Of a stretch of DNA of 64,000 bases, positions 31,906-39,504 are shown one piece after another. The notes beneath the pieces are model-generated. The model made no database searches and was not told the DNA's origin. It was given only the letters and a program-made list of their open reading frames with translations. The position numbers and the translations under genes were made by a program. Numbering within the stretch: position 1 is the stretch's first letter; every line of letters begins with the position of its first letter. Origin of the DNA: Paraplanobispora takensis (GTDB lineage Bacteria; Actinomycetota; Actinomycetes; Streptosporangiales; Streptosporangiaceae); contig NZ_BOOK01000039.1 of assembly GCF_016863195.1 (NCBI RefSeq), forward strand, positions 1 to 64,000, given 5' to 3'.

Positions 31906-32979
31906 TTGCTTCAGAACCGATTCGGCAGGCTGGCCGCGACTGCACTGGCCGGCGGCATGCTCATGGGCGCCGCCGCGTGTGGCGGCGACGAGCCGGCCAC
32001 GTCCGCCAGCCCGAGCGGTGCCGCGAGCAGCGCTCCGGCCGCCAGCGGCGCGAAGGTCGGTCTCGCCTACGACATCGGCGGCCGTGGCGACCAGTCGTTC
32101 AACGACGCCGCCGCCGCCGGTCTGGACAAGGCCAAGACCGAACTGGGCCTGGCCGAGACCAAGGAGCTCGAGGCCGGCAACGGCGAGACCGACGCGGCCA
32201 AGGAGGAGCGGCTGCGCCTGCTCGCCCAGGGCGGGTTCAACCCGATCATCGCGGTGGGCTTCGCCTACTCCGGGCCGGTGAAGAAGGTCGCCACCGAGTT
32301 CCCCGACGTGAAGTTCGCCATCGTCGACGACGAGGCCGCCACCGGGCCGAACATCTCCAACCTGGTCTTCGCCGAGCACGAGGGGTCCTTCCTGGTCGGC
32401 GCCGCCGCGGCGCTGAAGTCGACCAAGAACCACGTGGGCTTCGTCGGCGGCGTCGAGGTTCCGCTGATCAAGAAGTTCGAGGCGGGCTTCGTCGCGGGTG
32501 CCAAGGCCGTCAAGTCCGACATCAAGGTCGACGTCAAGTACCTGACCCAGCCGCCGGACTTCGGTGGCTTCGCCGACCCGGCCAAGGGCAAGACCGCGGC
32601 CGAGGGCATGTTCGACGCGGGCGCCGACGTGGTCTACCACGCCGCGGGCGGCTCCGGCGGCGGCGTCTTCGAGGCGGCCAAGGCCGCGAACGGCAAGGCG
32701 ATCGGCGTCGACTCCGACCAGGCCAAGACGGCCGCCGAGGACGTGCGTGACGTCATCATGACCTCCATGGTCAAGAAGGTCGACGTCGCGGTCTTCGACT
32801 TCCTGAAGGGCGCCACCTCCGGCGCGGCCAAGGCGGGCACGACGGTCTACGACCTCAAGGCGGGCGGCGTCGACTACTCCACCACCGGTGGCCAGGTCGA
32901 CGACATCAAGACCAAGCTCGACGAGTACAAGCAGAAGGTCATCTCCGGCGAGATCACCGTGCCGAAGGAAGTCTCCTGA
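31906..32979 (+). CDS. BMP-family nucleoside-binding lipoprotein
   Basis: 357 residues from a TTG at 31906 (LLQNRFGRLAATAL), eight bases after AAGGGAG. An ATG-like frame further upstream is rejected because it would bury the signal peptide. The lipobox GAAAC places the acylated Cys at about residue 25, so the protein is anchored on the outer face of the membrane. The rest is a PnrA/TmpC-like periplasmic-binding fold (VGLAYDIGGRGDQSFNDA, FNPIIAVGFAYSG, HAAGGSGGGVFEAA) that binds nucleosides. ATPase and two permease genes follow, making a complete importer of the Bacillus NupNOPQ type. Cytidine deaminase and thymidine phosphorylase in the same operon support a nucleoside substrate. Confidence 0.94.
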   Translation: MLQNRFGRLAATALAGGMLMGAAACGGDEPATSASPSGAASSAPAASGAKVGLAYDIGGRGDQSFNDAAAAGLDKAKTELGLAETKELEAGNGETDAAKEERLRLLAQGGFNPIIAVGFAYSGPVKKVATEFPDVKFAIVDDEAATGPNISNLVFAEHEGSFLVGAAAALKSTKNHVGFVGGVEVPLIKKFEAGFVAGAKAVKSDIKVDVKYLTQPPDFGGFADPAKGKTAAEGMFDAGADVVYHAAGGSGGGVFEAAKAANGKAIGVDSDQAKTAAEDVRDVIMTSMVKKVDVAVFDFLKGATSGAAKAGTTVYDLKAGGVDYSTTGGQVDDIKTKLDEYKQKVISGEITVPKEVS

Positions 32980-33022
32980 CCTGATATCAGCGGTCCTGTG
33001 ACCTGATATCTGACCTGGTATC
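32978..33022. repeat. Three direct repeats after the lipoprotein gene
   Basis: GACCTGATATC at 32978-32988 and 33000-33010, and GACCTGGTATC at 33012-33022. The first copy begins inside the stop codon of the lipoprotein gene. The core TGATATCA at the first copy is palindromic. They lie immediately before the hairpin at 33025. Confidence 0.8.
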
Positions 33023-33024
33023 AA

Positions 33025-33059
33025 CGAAGGGCCCGGCGGACGATTCCCCGGGCCCTTCG
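33025..33059 (+). terminator. Hairpin between lipoprotein and ABC ATPase genes
   Basis: Perfect 12-bp stem CGAAGGGCCCGG / CCGGGCCCTTCG with an 11-base loop. Its place inside the transport operon suggests partial termination or mRNA protection, giving more binding protein than membrane complex; this is a common layout for ABC importers. Confidence 0.75.
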
Positions 33060-33095
33060 ATCTACTCTCCCCATCACGTAATCGTGGCCGTCCGC

Positions 33096-34634
33096 ATGGA
33101 GGAGGCCGTCATCAGCACCTCGACACCGGCCGTCGAGCTCGCGGGGATCACCAAGCGTTTCCCCGGCGTCGTGGCCAACCGCGACATCTCCCTGTCCGTA
33201 CGGCAGGGGCACGTGCACGCCATCGTCGGCGAGAACGGCGCGGGCAAGTCCACCCTCATGAAGATCCTGTACGGCATGCAGCGCCCGGACGAGGGGGAGA
33301 TCCGCGTCAACGGCTCGGCCGTGACCTTCCGCTCTCCCTCCGACGCCATCGCCGCCGGCATCGGCATGGTCCACCAGCACTTCATGCTGGCCGACAACCT
33401 GACCGTCCTGGAGAACGTCGTCCTGGGCAGCGAGCCGCGCAAGGGCGGCATCGCCCTCGACTTCGGCACCGCGCGCAGGAAGATCAAGCAGATCTCCGAC
33501 ACCTACGGCCTGGGCATCGATCCCGACGCCATGGTCGAGGACCTGGGCGTCGGCGCCCGGCAGCGGGTGGAGATCCTCAAGGTCCTCTACCGGGGCGCGC
33601 GCATCCTGATCCTCGACGAGCCGACCGCGGTCCTCGTGCCCCAGGAGGTCGACGAGCTCTTCGGCAACCTGCGCGAGCTGGTCCGCGAGGGCCTGACGAT
33701 CATCTTCATCTCGCACAAGCTGGACGAGGTGCTCTCGGTCGCCGACGCGATCACCGTCATCCGCCGCGGCACCACCGTGGCCAGCGTGGACCCCAAGGGC
33801 GTCACCGCCCGCCAGCTCGCCGAGCTCATGGTCGGCAGCGAGCTGCCCAGCCCCGAGACGCGCGAGTCCACCGTCACCGACGTGGTGGCGCTGTCGGTGC
33901 GGAAGGTGTCGGTGCACTCGCCGGACGAGCGCTGCATCGTGGACGGCGTCAGCTTCGACATCCGCAAGGGCGAGGTGCTGGGCATCGCCGGCGTCGAGGG
34001 CAACGGCCAGGCCGAGCTCGTCGAGGCCATCATGGGCATGCGTCCCGCCGACGGGCAGATCGTGCTCGGTGAGCAGGACATCTCCGCCTGGTCCACGTTG
34101 CGCCGCCGCGAGGCCGGCATCGGCTACATCCCCGAGGACCGGCACCGGCACGGCCTGCTGCTGGAGGCCCCGCTCTGGGAGAACCGCATCCTCGGCCACC
34201 AGACGCGCAAGCCCAACGTCAAGGGCCCGTGGATCGACCGCGGCGGAGCCCGCGCCGACACCCGGCGCATCGTCGAGGAGTACGACGTGCGCACCCCCGG
34301 CATCGACGTGGACGCCGCGGCCCTGTCCGGCGGCAACCAGCAGAAGCTGATCGTCGGGCGGGAGATGAGCGGCGACCCGGTCTTCCTCATCGCCTCCCAC
34401 CCGACGCGCGGCGTGGACGTCGGCGCCCAGGCCGCGATCTGGGACCACCTGCGCGCCGCGCGCGCCGCGGGCCTGGCCGTCCTGCTGATCTCGGCCGACC
34501 TGGACGAGCTCATCGGCCTGTCCGACACGCTGAAGGTGATCCTGCGCGGGCGCATCGTCGCCGACGTGGACCCGCAGAACGTGACGCCCGAGCAGCTCGG
34601 CTCGGCCATGACGGGAGCCGGAGAAGCGGCATGA
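33096..34634 (+). CDS. ABC transporter ATPase for nucleosides (NupO/YufO-like), two ABC domains
   Basis: 512 residues from an ATG at 33096; a GTG at 33084 is also in frame and neither has a ribosome site. Two nucleotide-binding domains lie in tandem, as in sugar and BMP-type importers. The first (about 10-245) has the Walker A GENGAGKST, the signature LGVGARQRVEI, and Walker B ILILDEPTAVL. The second (about 255-500) has the less canonical Walker A GVEGNGQAEL and signature LSGGNQQKLIVGRE, with LIASHPTRGVDVG as the Walker B region. It powers the two permeases that follow. A very short frame (34631-34684) bridges its stop to the next start. Confidence 0.94.
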   Translation: MEEAVISTSTPAVELAGITKRFPGVVANRDISLSVRQGHVHAIVGENGAGKSTLMKILYGMQRPDEGEIRVNGSAVTFRSPSDAIAAGIGMVHQHFMLADNLTVLENVVLGSEPRKGGIALDFGTARRKIKQISDTYGLGIDPDAMVEDLGVGARQRVEILKVLYRGARILILDEPTAVLVPQEVDELFGNLRELVREGLTIIFISHKLDEVLSVADAITVIRRGTTVASVDPKGVTARQLAELMVGSELPSPETRESTVTDVVALSVRKVSVHSPDERCIVDGVSFDIRKGEVLGIAGVEGNGQAELVEAIMGMRPADGQIVLGEQDISAWSTLRRREAGIGYIPEDRHRHGLLLEAPLWENRILGHQTRKPNVKGPWIDRGGARADTRRIVEEYDVRTPGIDVDAAALSGGNQQKLIVGREMSGDPVFLIASHPTRGVDVGAQAAIWDHLRAARAAGLAVLLISADLDELIGLSDTLKVILRGRIVADVDPQNVTPEQLGSAMTGAGEAA

Positions 34635-34684
34635 CCATCCACGTAGTGCGCGCCGTACCCGGAACCCCCGGAGGCATCGAATGA
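34631..34684 (+). CDS. 17-residue bridging mini-cistron
   Basis: An ATG at 34631 overlaps the ATPase stop as ATGA and is preceded by GGAGAAGC. The frame reads MTIHVVRAVPGTPGGIE and its TGA overlaps the permease ATG, again as ATGA. This exactly bridges the 46-base gap between two genes of one operon with stop-start overlaps at both ends. It may keep ribosomes moving between cistrons or encode a peptide; it may also be chance. Confidence 0.35.
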   Translation: MTIHVVRAVPGTPGGIE

Positions 34685-35832
34685 ACGCCGCAGAGTCCAG
34701 CTTCGCCGACCGCCTGCTCGGGCGGGTACGGCTGAGCGGCCTGCTCTCGCTGGCCGCGCCGCTGCTGGCGATCGTCTTCGCGGGCGTGGTCACCTCGATC
34801 GTCCTGCTGATCAGCGGCGACCCGCCGCTGGAGACGCTCGGGATCATGGCCGAGTACGGCGCGCAGCCGCGGTCGATCGTGCTGACGCTGAACTACGCGA
34901 CGACCTACTATCTGGCCGCGATCGCGGTGGCGATCGGGTTCCGGATGAACCTGTTCAACATCGGCGTCGACGGCCAGTACCGCCTGGCGGCGCTGGTCGC
35001 CGCCGCGGTGGGCGGCGCGGTCGCCCTGCCCGGCCCGCTGCACATCGCCATGATCATAGTCGTGGCCATGCTGGTCGGCGCCGGATGGGCCTCGATCGCC
35101 GCCCTGCTCAAGGTCAAGCGCGGGGTCAGCGAGGTCATCTCCACGATCATGCTGAACGCCATCGCCACCTCCCTCGGCGCCTGGCTGCTCAACAAGGAGC
35201 GCCTGGCCGTCGAGGTCGCGGGCAGCAACAACATCGGCACCAAGCCGATCGCCGAGTCCGGGCAGGTGCCCGGTATGGCGATCATCCCCGGGACCGAGGC
35301 GAAGGTCTTCGGTCTGATCATCCTGGCGATCGTCGTGGGCGTGATCTACCACGTGCTGCTCAACCGGACCCGCTTCGGCTTCGACCTGCGCGCCACCGGC
35401 CGCTCGGAGACGGCCGCGGTCGCCAGCGGTGTGAACGTCAAGAGGATGATCATCGTCGCGATGCTGCTGTCCGGCGCGGCGGCGGGCCTGATCGGCATGC
35501 CCCAGCTGCTCGGGTCGTCCTACTCCTACAGCCTGGACTTCCCCACCGGCCTCGGCTTCACCGGCATCGCGATCGCGCTGCTGGGCCGCAACCACCCGGT
35601 CGGCATCGCCTTCGGCGCGCTGCTGTGGGCCTTCCTCGACACCTCGTCGAGCATCCTGCAGCTCCATGAGATCTCTCCGGAGATCGTCCTGATCATGCAG
35701 GGAACCATCGTGCTCTCGGTCGTCATCGCCTACGAGCTGGTCCACCGTTATCAGATCACGGCCGAGCAGCGCCGGGTGAGCAAGGAACTGGCGGGCGGGG
35801 CCTCGCCGCGGCCCGAAGGAGCGTCGGCATGA
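34681..35832 (+). CDS. ABC transporter permease, NupP-like
   Basis: 383 residues; ATG with GGAGG seven bases upstream. About nine to ten hydrophobic segments in the pattern of BPD_transp_2 permeases, with the family segment VAIGFRMNLFNIGVDGQYRL and later LLGRNHPVGIAFGALLWAF. The protein forms the membrane channel with the second permease. The C-terminus ends in a polar cytoplasmic tail (AEQRRVSKELAGG). Its stop overlaps the next ATG by four bases, so the two permeases are translationally coupled and probably made in equal amounts. Confidence 0.94.
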   Translation: MNAAESSFADRLLGRVRLSGLLSLAAPLLAIVFAGVVTSIVLLISGDPPLETLGIMAEYGAQPRSIVLTLNYATTYYLAAIAVAIGFRMNLFNIGVDGQYRLAALVAAAVGGAVALPGPLHIAMIIVVAMLVGAGWASIAALLKVKRGVSEVISTIMLNAIATSLGAWLLNKERLAVEVAGSNNIGTKPIAESGQVPGMAIIPGTEAKVFGLIILAIVVGVIYHVLLNRTRFGFDLRATGRSETAAVASGVNVKRMIIVAMLLSGAAAGLIGMPQLLGSSYSYSLDFPTGLGFTGIAIALLGRNHPVGIAFGALLWAFLDTSSSILQLHEISPEIVLIMQGTIVLSVVIAYELVHRYQITAEQRRVSKELAGGASPRPEGASA

Positions 35833-37106
35833 GCGCAAGCGGCCTGAAGACGGATCAGGCTCCGGTGGAGCCGACCGCGACCGCCGGCAGGTTCAAGCTC
35901 ACCTGGCGGCTCCTGCTGATCGGCGTGGCCGCCCTGGTCTTCCTGCTGGCGGTCACCCGGTTCGTCACCGGCGCCGTCGACCTCACCTCGGGGGGCGCGA
36001 TCAACGCGGCCGTCGCGCTGGCCGTGCCGATCGGCCTGGCCGGCCTCGGCGGTCTGTGGTCCGAGCGGGCCGGCGTGGTCAACATCGGCCTGGAAGGCAT
36101 GATGATCCTGGGCACCTGGGCCGGCGCCTGGGGAGCCATCCAGTTCGACAACCCGTGGGCGGGCGTGCTCGCCGGCGCGGTCGGCGGCGCGGTCGGCGGC
36201 CTGCTGCACGCGGTGGCCACCGTGAGCTTCGGCGTCGACCACATCATCTCCGGTGTCGCGATCAACATCCTGGGCCTGGGCATCACCCAGTACCTGTCCA
36301 AGGTGACCTTCGCCGAGATGCCGGGCGGCGGGGACACCCAGTCGCCGCCGGTGCCCAAGCCCGGGGTCGTGAGCCTGCCGTGGGTCGGCGAGGCGCTGGC
36401 CGACCTGGAGGCCAGGCACTGGTTCCTGATCTCCGACGTGGCCGGGATCCTGCGGGGCCTGACCACCAACGTCTCGCTCTTCACCATCCTGGCGATCCTG
36501 CTGGTGCCGCTGACCTTCTACGTGCTGTGGCGTACGGCCTTCGGCCTGCGGCTGCGCTCCTGCGGCGAGCGGCCGGTCGCGGCCGAGTCGCTCGGCGTCA
36601 ACGTCTACACCTACAAGTACGTGGCGGTCGTCATCTCCGGCGCCCTCGCGGGTCTGGGCGGGGCGTTCCTGTCGCTGGTGGCCTCCAGCGCCTACCGCGA
36701 GGGCCAGACCGGCGGACGCGGCTTCATCGGCCTCGCCGCCATGATCTTCGGTAACTGGCGGCCGGGCGGCCTGGCGGGCGGCGCGCTGCTGTTCGGCTAC
36801 ACCGACGCGCTCCAGCTGCGCCGGGGCGGCGAGTCCGTGCACGCGCTGCTGCTGCTCGTGGCGATCCTGCTCGCGGCCGTGGCGGTCCACCAGCTCGTCC
36901 GGCAGAACCGCAGCCGGGCCGCGCTGCTCACCGGTGTCTCGGCGCTCGCCGTGCTCGTCGCCTTCGCGCTGACCGACACCATCCCGCCGCAGTTCACCTC
37001 CGTCACCCCGCACATCACCACGCTGCTGGTGCTGTCGCTGGCCTCCCAGCGGCTGCGCATGCCGGCCGCCGACGGCCTGCCGTACCGGAAGGGTCAGGCG
37101 AAATGA
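35829..37106 (+). CDS. ABC transporter permease, NupQ-like
   Basis: 425 residues, longer than most NupQ proteins (about 320). The start ATGA overlaps the previous stop. It has about ten hydrophobic segments with the family core GLAGLGGLWSERAGVVNIG, SFGVDHIISGVAINI and GRGFIGLAAMIFGNW. The extra length is in an N-terminal extension and in additional helices near the C-terminus (LLLLVAILLAAVAVHQLV, LLTGVSALAVLVAFAL). It pairs with the NupP-like permease. The stop overlaps the cdd start by four bases, tying import directly to the first catabolic enzyme. Confidence 0.94.
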   Translation: MSASGLKTDQAPVEPTATAGRFKLTWRLLLIGVAALVFLLAVTRFVTGAVDLTSGGAINAAVALAVPIGLAGLGGLWSERAGVVNIGLEGMMILGTWAGAWGAIQFDNPWAGVLAGAVGGAVGGLLHAVATVSFGVDHIISGVAINILGLGITQYLSKVTFAEMPGGGDTQSPPVPKPGVVSLPWVGEALADLEARHWFLISDVAGILRGLTTNVSLFTILAILLVPLTFYVLWRTAFGLRLRSCGERPVAAESLGVNVYTYKYVAVVISGALAGLGGAFLSLVASSAYREGQTGGRGFIGLAAMIFGNWRPGGLAGGALLFGYTDALQLRRGGESVHALLLLVAILLAAVAVHQLVRQNRSRAALLTGVSALAVLVAFALTDTIPPQFTSVTPHITTLLVLSLASQRLRMPAADGLPYRKGQAK

Positions 37107-37504
37107 CCGACACGATCGACTGGGCCGCGCTGCGGGCGGAGGCCGTACGGGCCATGGGCAACGCCTACGCGCCCTACTCCAAGTTCCCGGTGGGCGCCGC
37201 CGCGCTGGTGGACGACGGGCGCATCGTGTCCGGGTGCAACGTGGAGAACGCCTCATACGGCGTCGGCCTGTGCGCCGAGTGCGGGCTGATCTCGGCGCTG
37301 CAGGCGAGCGGGGGCGGCCGGCTGGTCGCCTTCACCTGTGTGGACGGGCATGAGGAACTGCTCATGCCGTGCGGGCGCTGCCGCCAGTTGTTGTTCGAGT
37401 TCGGCGGTAACGCGCTGCTCGTGGAGACCGTGGACGGGCCGAAGCCAATGGCGGAGATCCTGCCGTACGCCTTCGGGCCCGACGACCTGAGCCGGGGGGC
37501 CTGA
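37103..37504 (+). CDS. cdd: Cytidine deaminase
   Basis: 133 residues, the size of the tetrameric enzymes. The ATGA start overlaps the preceding permease gene. The zinc ligands and catalytic Glu are in CAECG and PCGRC, and the substrate-binding CNVENASYG is intact. It hydrolyses cytidine and deoxycytidine to uridine and deoxyuridine. It sits between the importer and deoA, the next pathway step, with only 2 bases to deoA. Confidence 0.96.
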   Translation: MTDTIDWAALRAEAVRAMGNAYAPYSKFPVGAAALVDDGRIVSGCNVENASYGVGLCAECGLISALQASGGGRLVAFTCVDGHEELLMPCGRCRQLLFEFGGNALLVETVDGPKPMAEILPYAFGPDDLSRGA

Positions 37505-37506
37505 TC

Positions 37507-38784
37507 ATGGACGCCATCGACGTCATCGTCACCAAACGGGACGGCCGCGAGCTGTCGCGGGAGCAGATCGACTGGGTCATCGACGCCTACACCAGGGGTG
37601 TGGTCGCCGACGAACAGATGTCCTCGCTCGCGATGGCGATCCTGCTCAACGGCATGAACCGGCGGGAGATCGCCGAGTGGACCCAGGCCATGATCAGGTC
37701 GGGGGCCAGGATGGACTGGTCCGCGCTGCCGGGCCGTACCACCGACAAGCACTCCACCGGCGGCGTCGGCGACAAGATCACTCTGCCGCTGGCCCCGCTG
37801 GTCGCCGCGTGCGGCGGCTACGTCCCGCAGCTGTCGGGGCGCGGCCTGGGTCACACCGGCGGCACGCTGGACAAGCTGGAGTCCATCCCCGGCTGGCGGG
37901 CCCTGCTGTCCAACGACGAGATGCTCGACGTGCTGAGGAAGGCCGGGGCGGTCATCTGCGCGGCGGGCGACGGGCTCGCCCCGGCGGACAAGAAGCTCTA
38001 CGCGCTGCGCGACGTGACCGGCACGGTCGAGGCGATCCCGCTGATCGCCTCCTCGATCATGTCCAAGAAGATCGCGGAGGGCACCGGCGCGCTGGTGCTG
38101 GACGTCAAGGTCGGTTCCGGTGCGTTCATGAAGACCGTCGACCGGGCCCGCGAGCTGGCCACGACCATGGTCGAGCTGGGCACCGACGCCGGGGTGAACA
38201 CCGTCGCCCTGCTCACCGCGATGGACCGGCCGCTGGGCCGCGCGGTGGGCAACGCGCTGGAGGTGACCGAGTCCGTCGAGGTGCTCGCCGGCGGCGGGCC
38301 CGAGGACGTGGTCGAGCTGACCGTGCGCCTGGCCCGCGAGATGCTCCAGGCGGCGGGCGTCTCCGGCAAGGATCCGGAGGAGGCGCTGAAGGACGGCTCG
38401 GCGATGGACGCCTGGCGCCGGATGATCACCGCCCAGGGCGGCGACCCGGACGCCCTGCTGCCCAAGGCCGCCGAGACCATGGAGATCACCGCGCCCTCGT
38501 CGGGCGTGCTGACCGGGCTCGACGCCTACGGCGTGGGCCTGGCCGCCTGGCGGCTCGGCGCGGGCCGGGAGCGCAAGGAGGACCCGGTGTCCTTCGGCGC
38601 GGGGATCATGCTCCACGCCAAGCCCGGCGACATGGTCCGCCAGGGCCAGCCGCTGATGACCCTGCACGCCGACGAGACCTCGCGCTTCGAGCGGGCGCTG
38701 GCCGCCCTGGAGGGGTCCTACACGATCGGCGCCTCCGGCGACGGGGGCCTGCTCCCCCTGGTGATCGACCGCATCACCGCCTGA
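37507..38784 (+). CDS. deoA: Thymidine (pyrimidine-nucleoside) phosphorylase
   Basis: 425 residues, ATG start two bases after the cdd stop. The phosphate and base site motif KHSTGGVGDK and the family signature SGRGLGHTGGTLDKLESIPG are intact, and the C-terminal PYNP domain with GIMLHAKPGDMV is present. The enzyme splits thymidine, deoxyuridine and perhaps uridine to the base and (deoxy)ribose 1-phosphate. Whether it is strictly thymidine-specific or accepts uridine too cannot be settled from sequence. It is the last gene of the transport-cdd-deoA operon. Confidence 0.95.
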   Translation: MDAIDVIVTKRDGRELSREQIDWVIDAYTRGVVADEQMSSLAMAILLNGMNRREIAEWTQAMIRSGARMDWSALPGRTTDKHSTGGVGDKITLPLAPLVAACGGYVPQLSGRGLGHTGGTLDKLESIPGWRALLSNDEMLDVLRKAGAVICAAGDGLAPADKKLYALRDVTGTVEAIPLIASSIMSKKIAEGTGALVLDVKVGSGAFMKTVDRARELATTMVELGTDAGVNTVALLTAMDRPLGRAVGNALEVTESVEVLAGGGPEDVVELTVRLAREMLQAAGVSGKDPEEALKDGSAMDAWRRMITAQGGDPDALLPKAAETMEITAPSSGVLTGLDAYGVGLAAWRLGAGRERKEDPVSFGAGIMLHAKPGDMVRQGQPLMTLHADETSRFERALAALEGSYTIGASGDGGLLPLVIDRITA

Positions 38785-38823
38785 CCGGCGTCTCCGCCCG
38801 ACCCGCGTTCCCGGTTGCTCGCC

Positions 38824-38878
38824 GTACGGCGGCGCCGGGAACGCCCGCGCGGCCGCCCGCCGTACCGGCGCCATGGGA
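38824..38878. repeat. Palindromic element with a near copy inside the GH95 gene
   Basis: Arms GTACGGCGG (38824-38832) and CCGCCGTAC (38857-38865) form a hairpin with a 24-base loop, which could terminate deoA. The right part, 38856-38878, is identical at 22 of 23 positions to 59049-59071 in the GH95 coding sequence. This looks like a dispersed short repeat. Confidence 0.7.
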
Positions 38879-38979
38879 GAGGGCCGGAAGGGCGGCGGAG
38901 ACGGCCGGTGCGTGCCTGTGCTCGGCGTGGGCCGCGTTGCTCCCGGTTCTCCGCGAGGGGTTCGGCGCGGGGCGCGCGG

Positions 38980-39417
38980 TCAGGGGGTGGGGACCGGTTC
39001 CGGGGCGGGCTCATCCTCGGGGGCGCAGGACGTCGGGGGAGGGGCGCCGGGGGCGAAGGCCGAGGTGATGACGGCACGGTGGGTGGGGACGGCCTCCGCG
39101 TGGCGTTCGCGGCCCTCCTCGGTGATGAGCACGTAGATGCCGCGGCGGTCGACCTCGCACATCCCCCGCCGGACCAGACCCGCCTTCTCCAGGCGGGCGA
39201 TCAGCCGGGAGCACGCGCTCTGGCTCAGGTGGACGGCGTCGGCGATCTCCTGGACGCGGTACTTCTCCCGGCCGAGCTCGACCATGCGCTCCAGGACCTC
39301 GAACTCGCTCATGCCGATGCCGTGCCGGTCGGAGAGCGCCCGCTCCAGGGCGCAGGCGGTCGTGGCGTGCCTGGCCAGCACCTCACGCCACGCGCGGACA
39401 GCGGCATCCTCGCTCAT
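38980..39417 (-). CDS. MarR-family transcriptional regulator
   Basis: 145 residues from an ATG at 39417 (MSEDAAVRAWREVLARH). It shows the winged helix of the MarR family: GMSEFEVLERMVELG, the recognition helix region LSQSACSRLIARLEKAGLV, and the wing CEVDRRGIYVLITEEG. The C-terminal tail is unusually Pro-rich (about 20 residues ending PEPVPTP). It is divergent from an MFS efflux gene, with 87 bases between starts, the usual setting for a MarR repressor that responds to the exported compound. There is no strong ribosome site. Confidence 0.92.
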   Translation of the reverse strand: MSEDAAVRAWREVLARHATTACALERALSDRHGIGMSEFEVLERMVELGREKYRVQEIADAVHLSQSACSRLIARLEKAGLVRRGMCEVDRRGIYVLITEEGRERHAEAVPTHRAVITSAFAPGAPPPTSCAPEDEPAPEPVPTP

Positions 39418-39442
39418 GCGGCGGATCGTACCATGCGCGAAC

Positions 39443-39496
39443 ATTAAATGCACACGAATTAAATTCTCTTGCATTAGATGCGTATGCATGTATTGT
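39443..39496. promoter_or_regulatory. Operator/promoter region between marR and the efflux gene
   Basis: The region is strikingly A+T-rich for this genome. ATTAAATGCACA (39443-39454) and ATTAGATGCGTA (39473-39484) are direct repeats 30 bases apart, about three helical turns. ATGC-GTAT-GCAT (39478-39489) is a short palindrome. TTGCAT (39470-39475) and TATTGT (39491-39496) are candidate -35 and -10 boxes for the efflux gene, with a start point at about 39503, next to the ATG at 39505. Confidence 0.5.
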
Positions 39497-39504
39497 TGGG
39501 CCCC

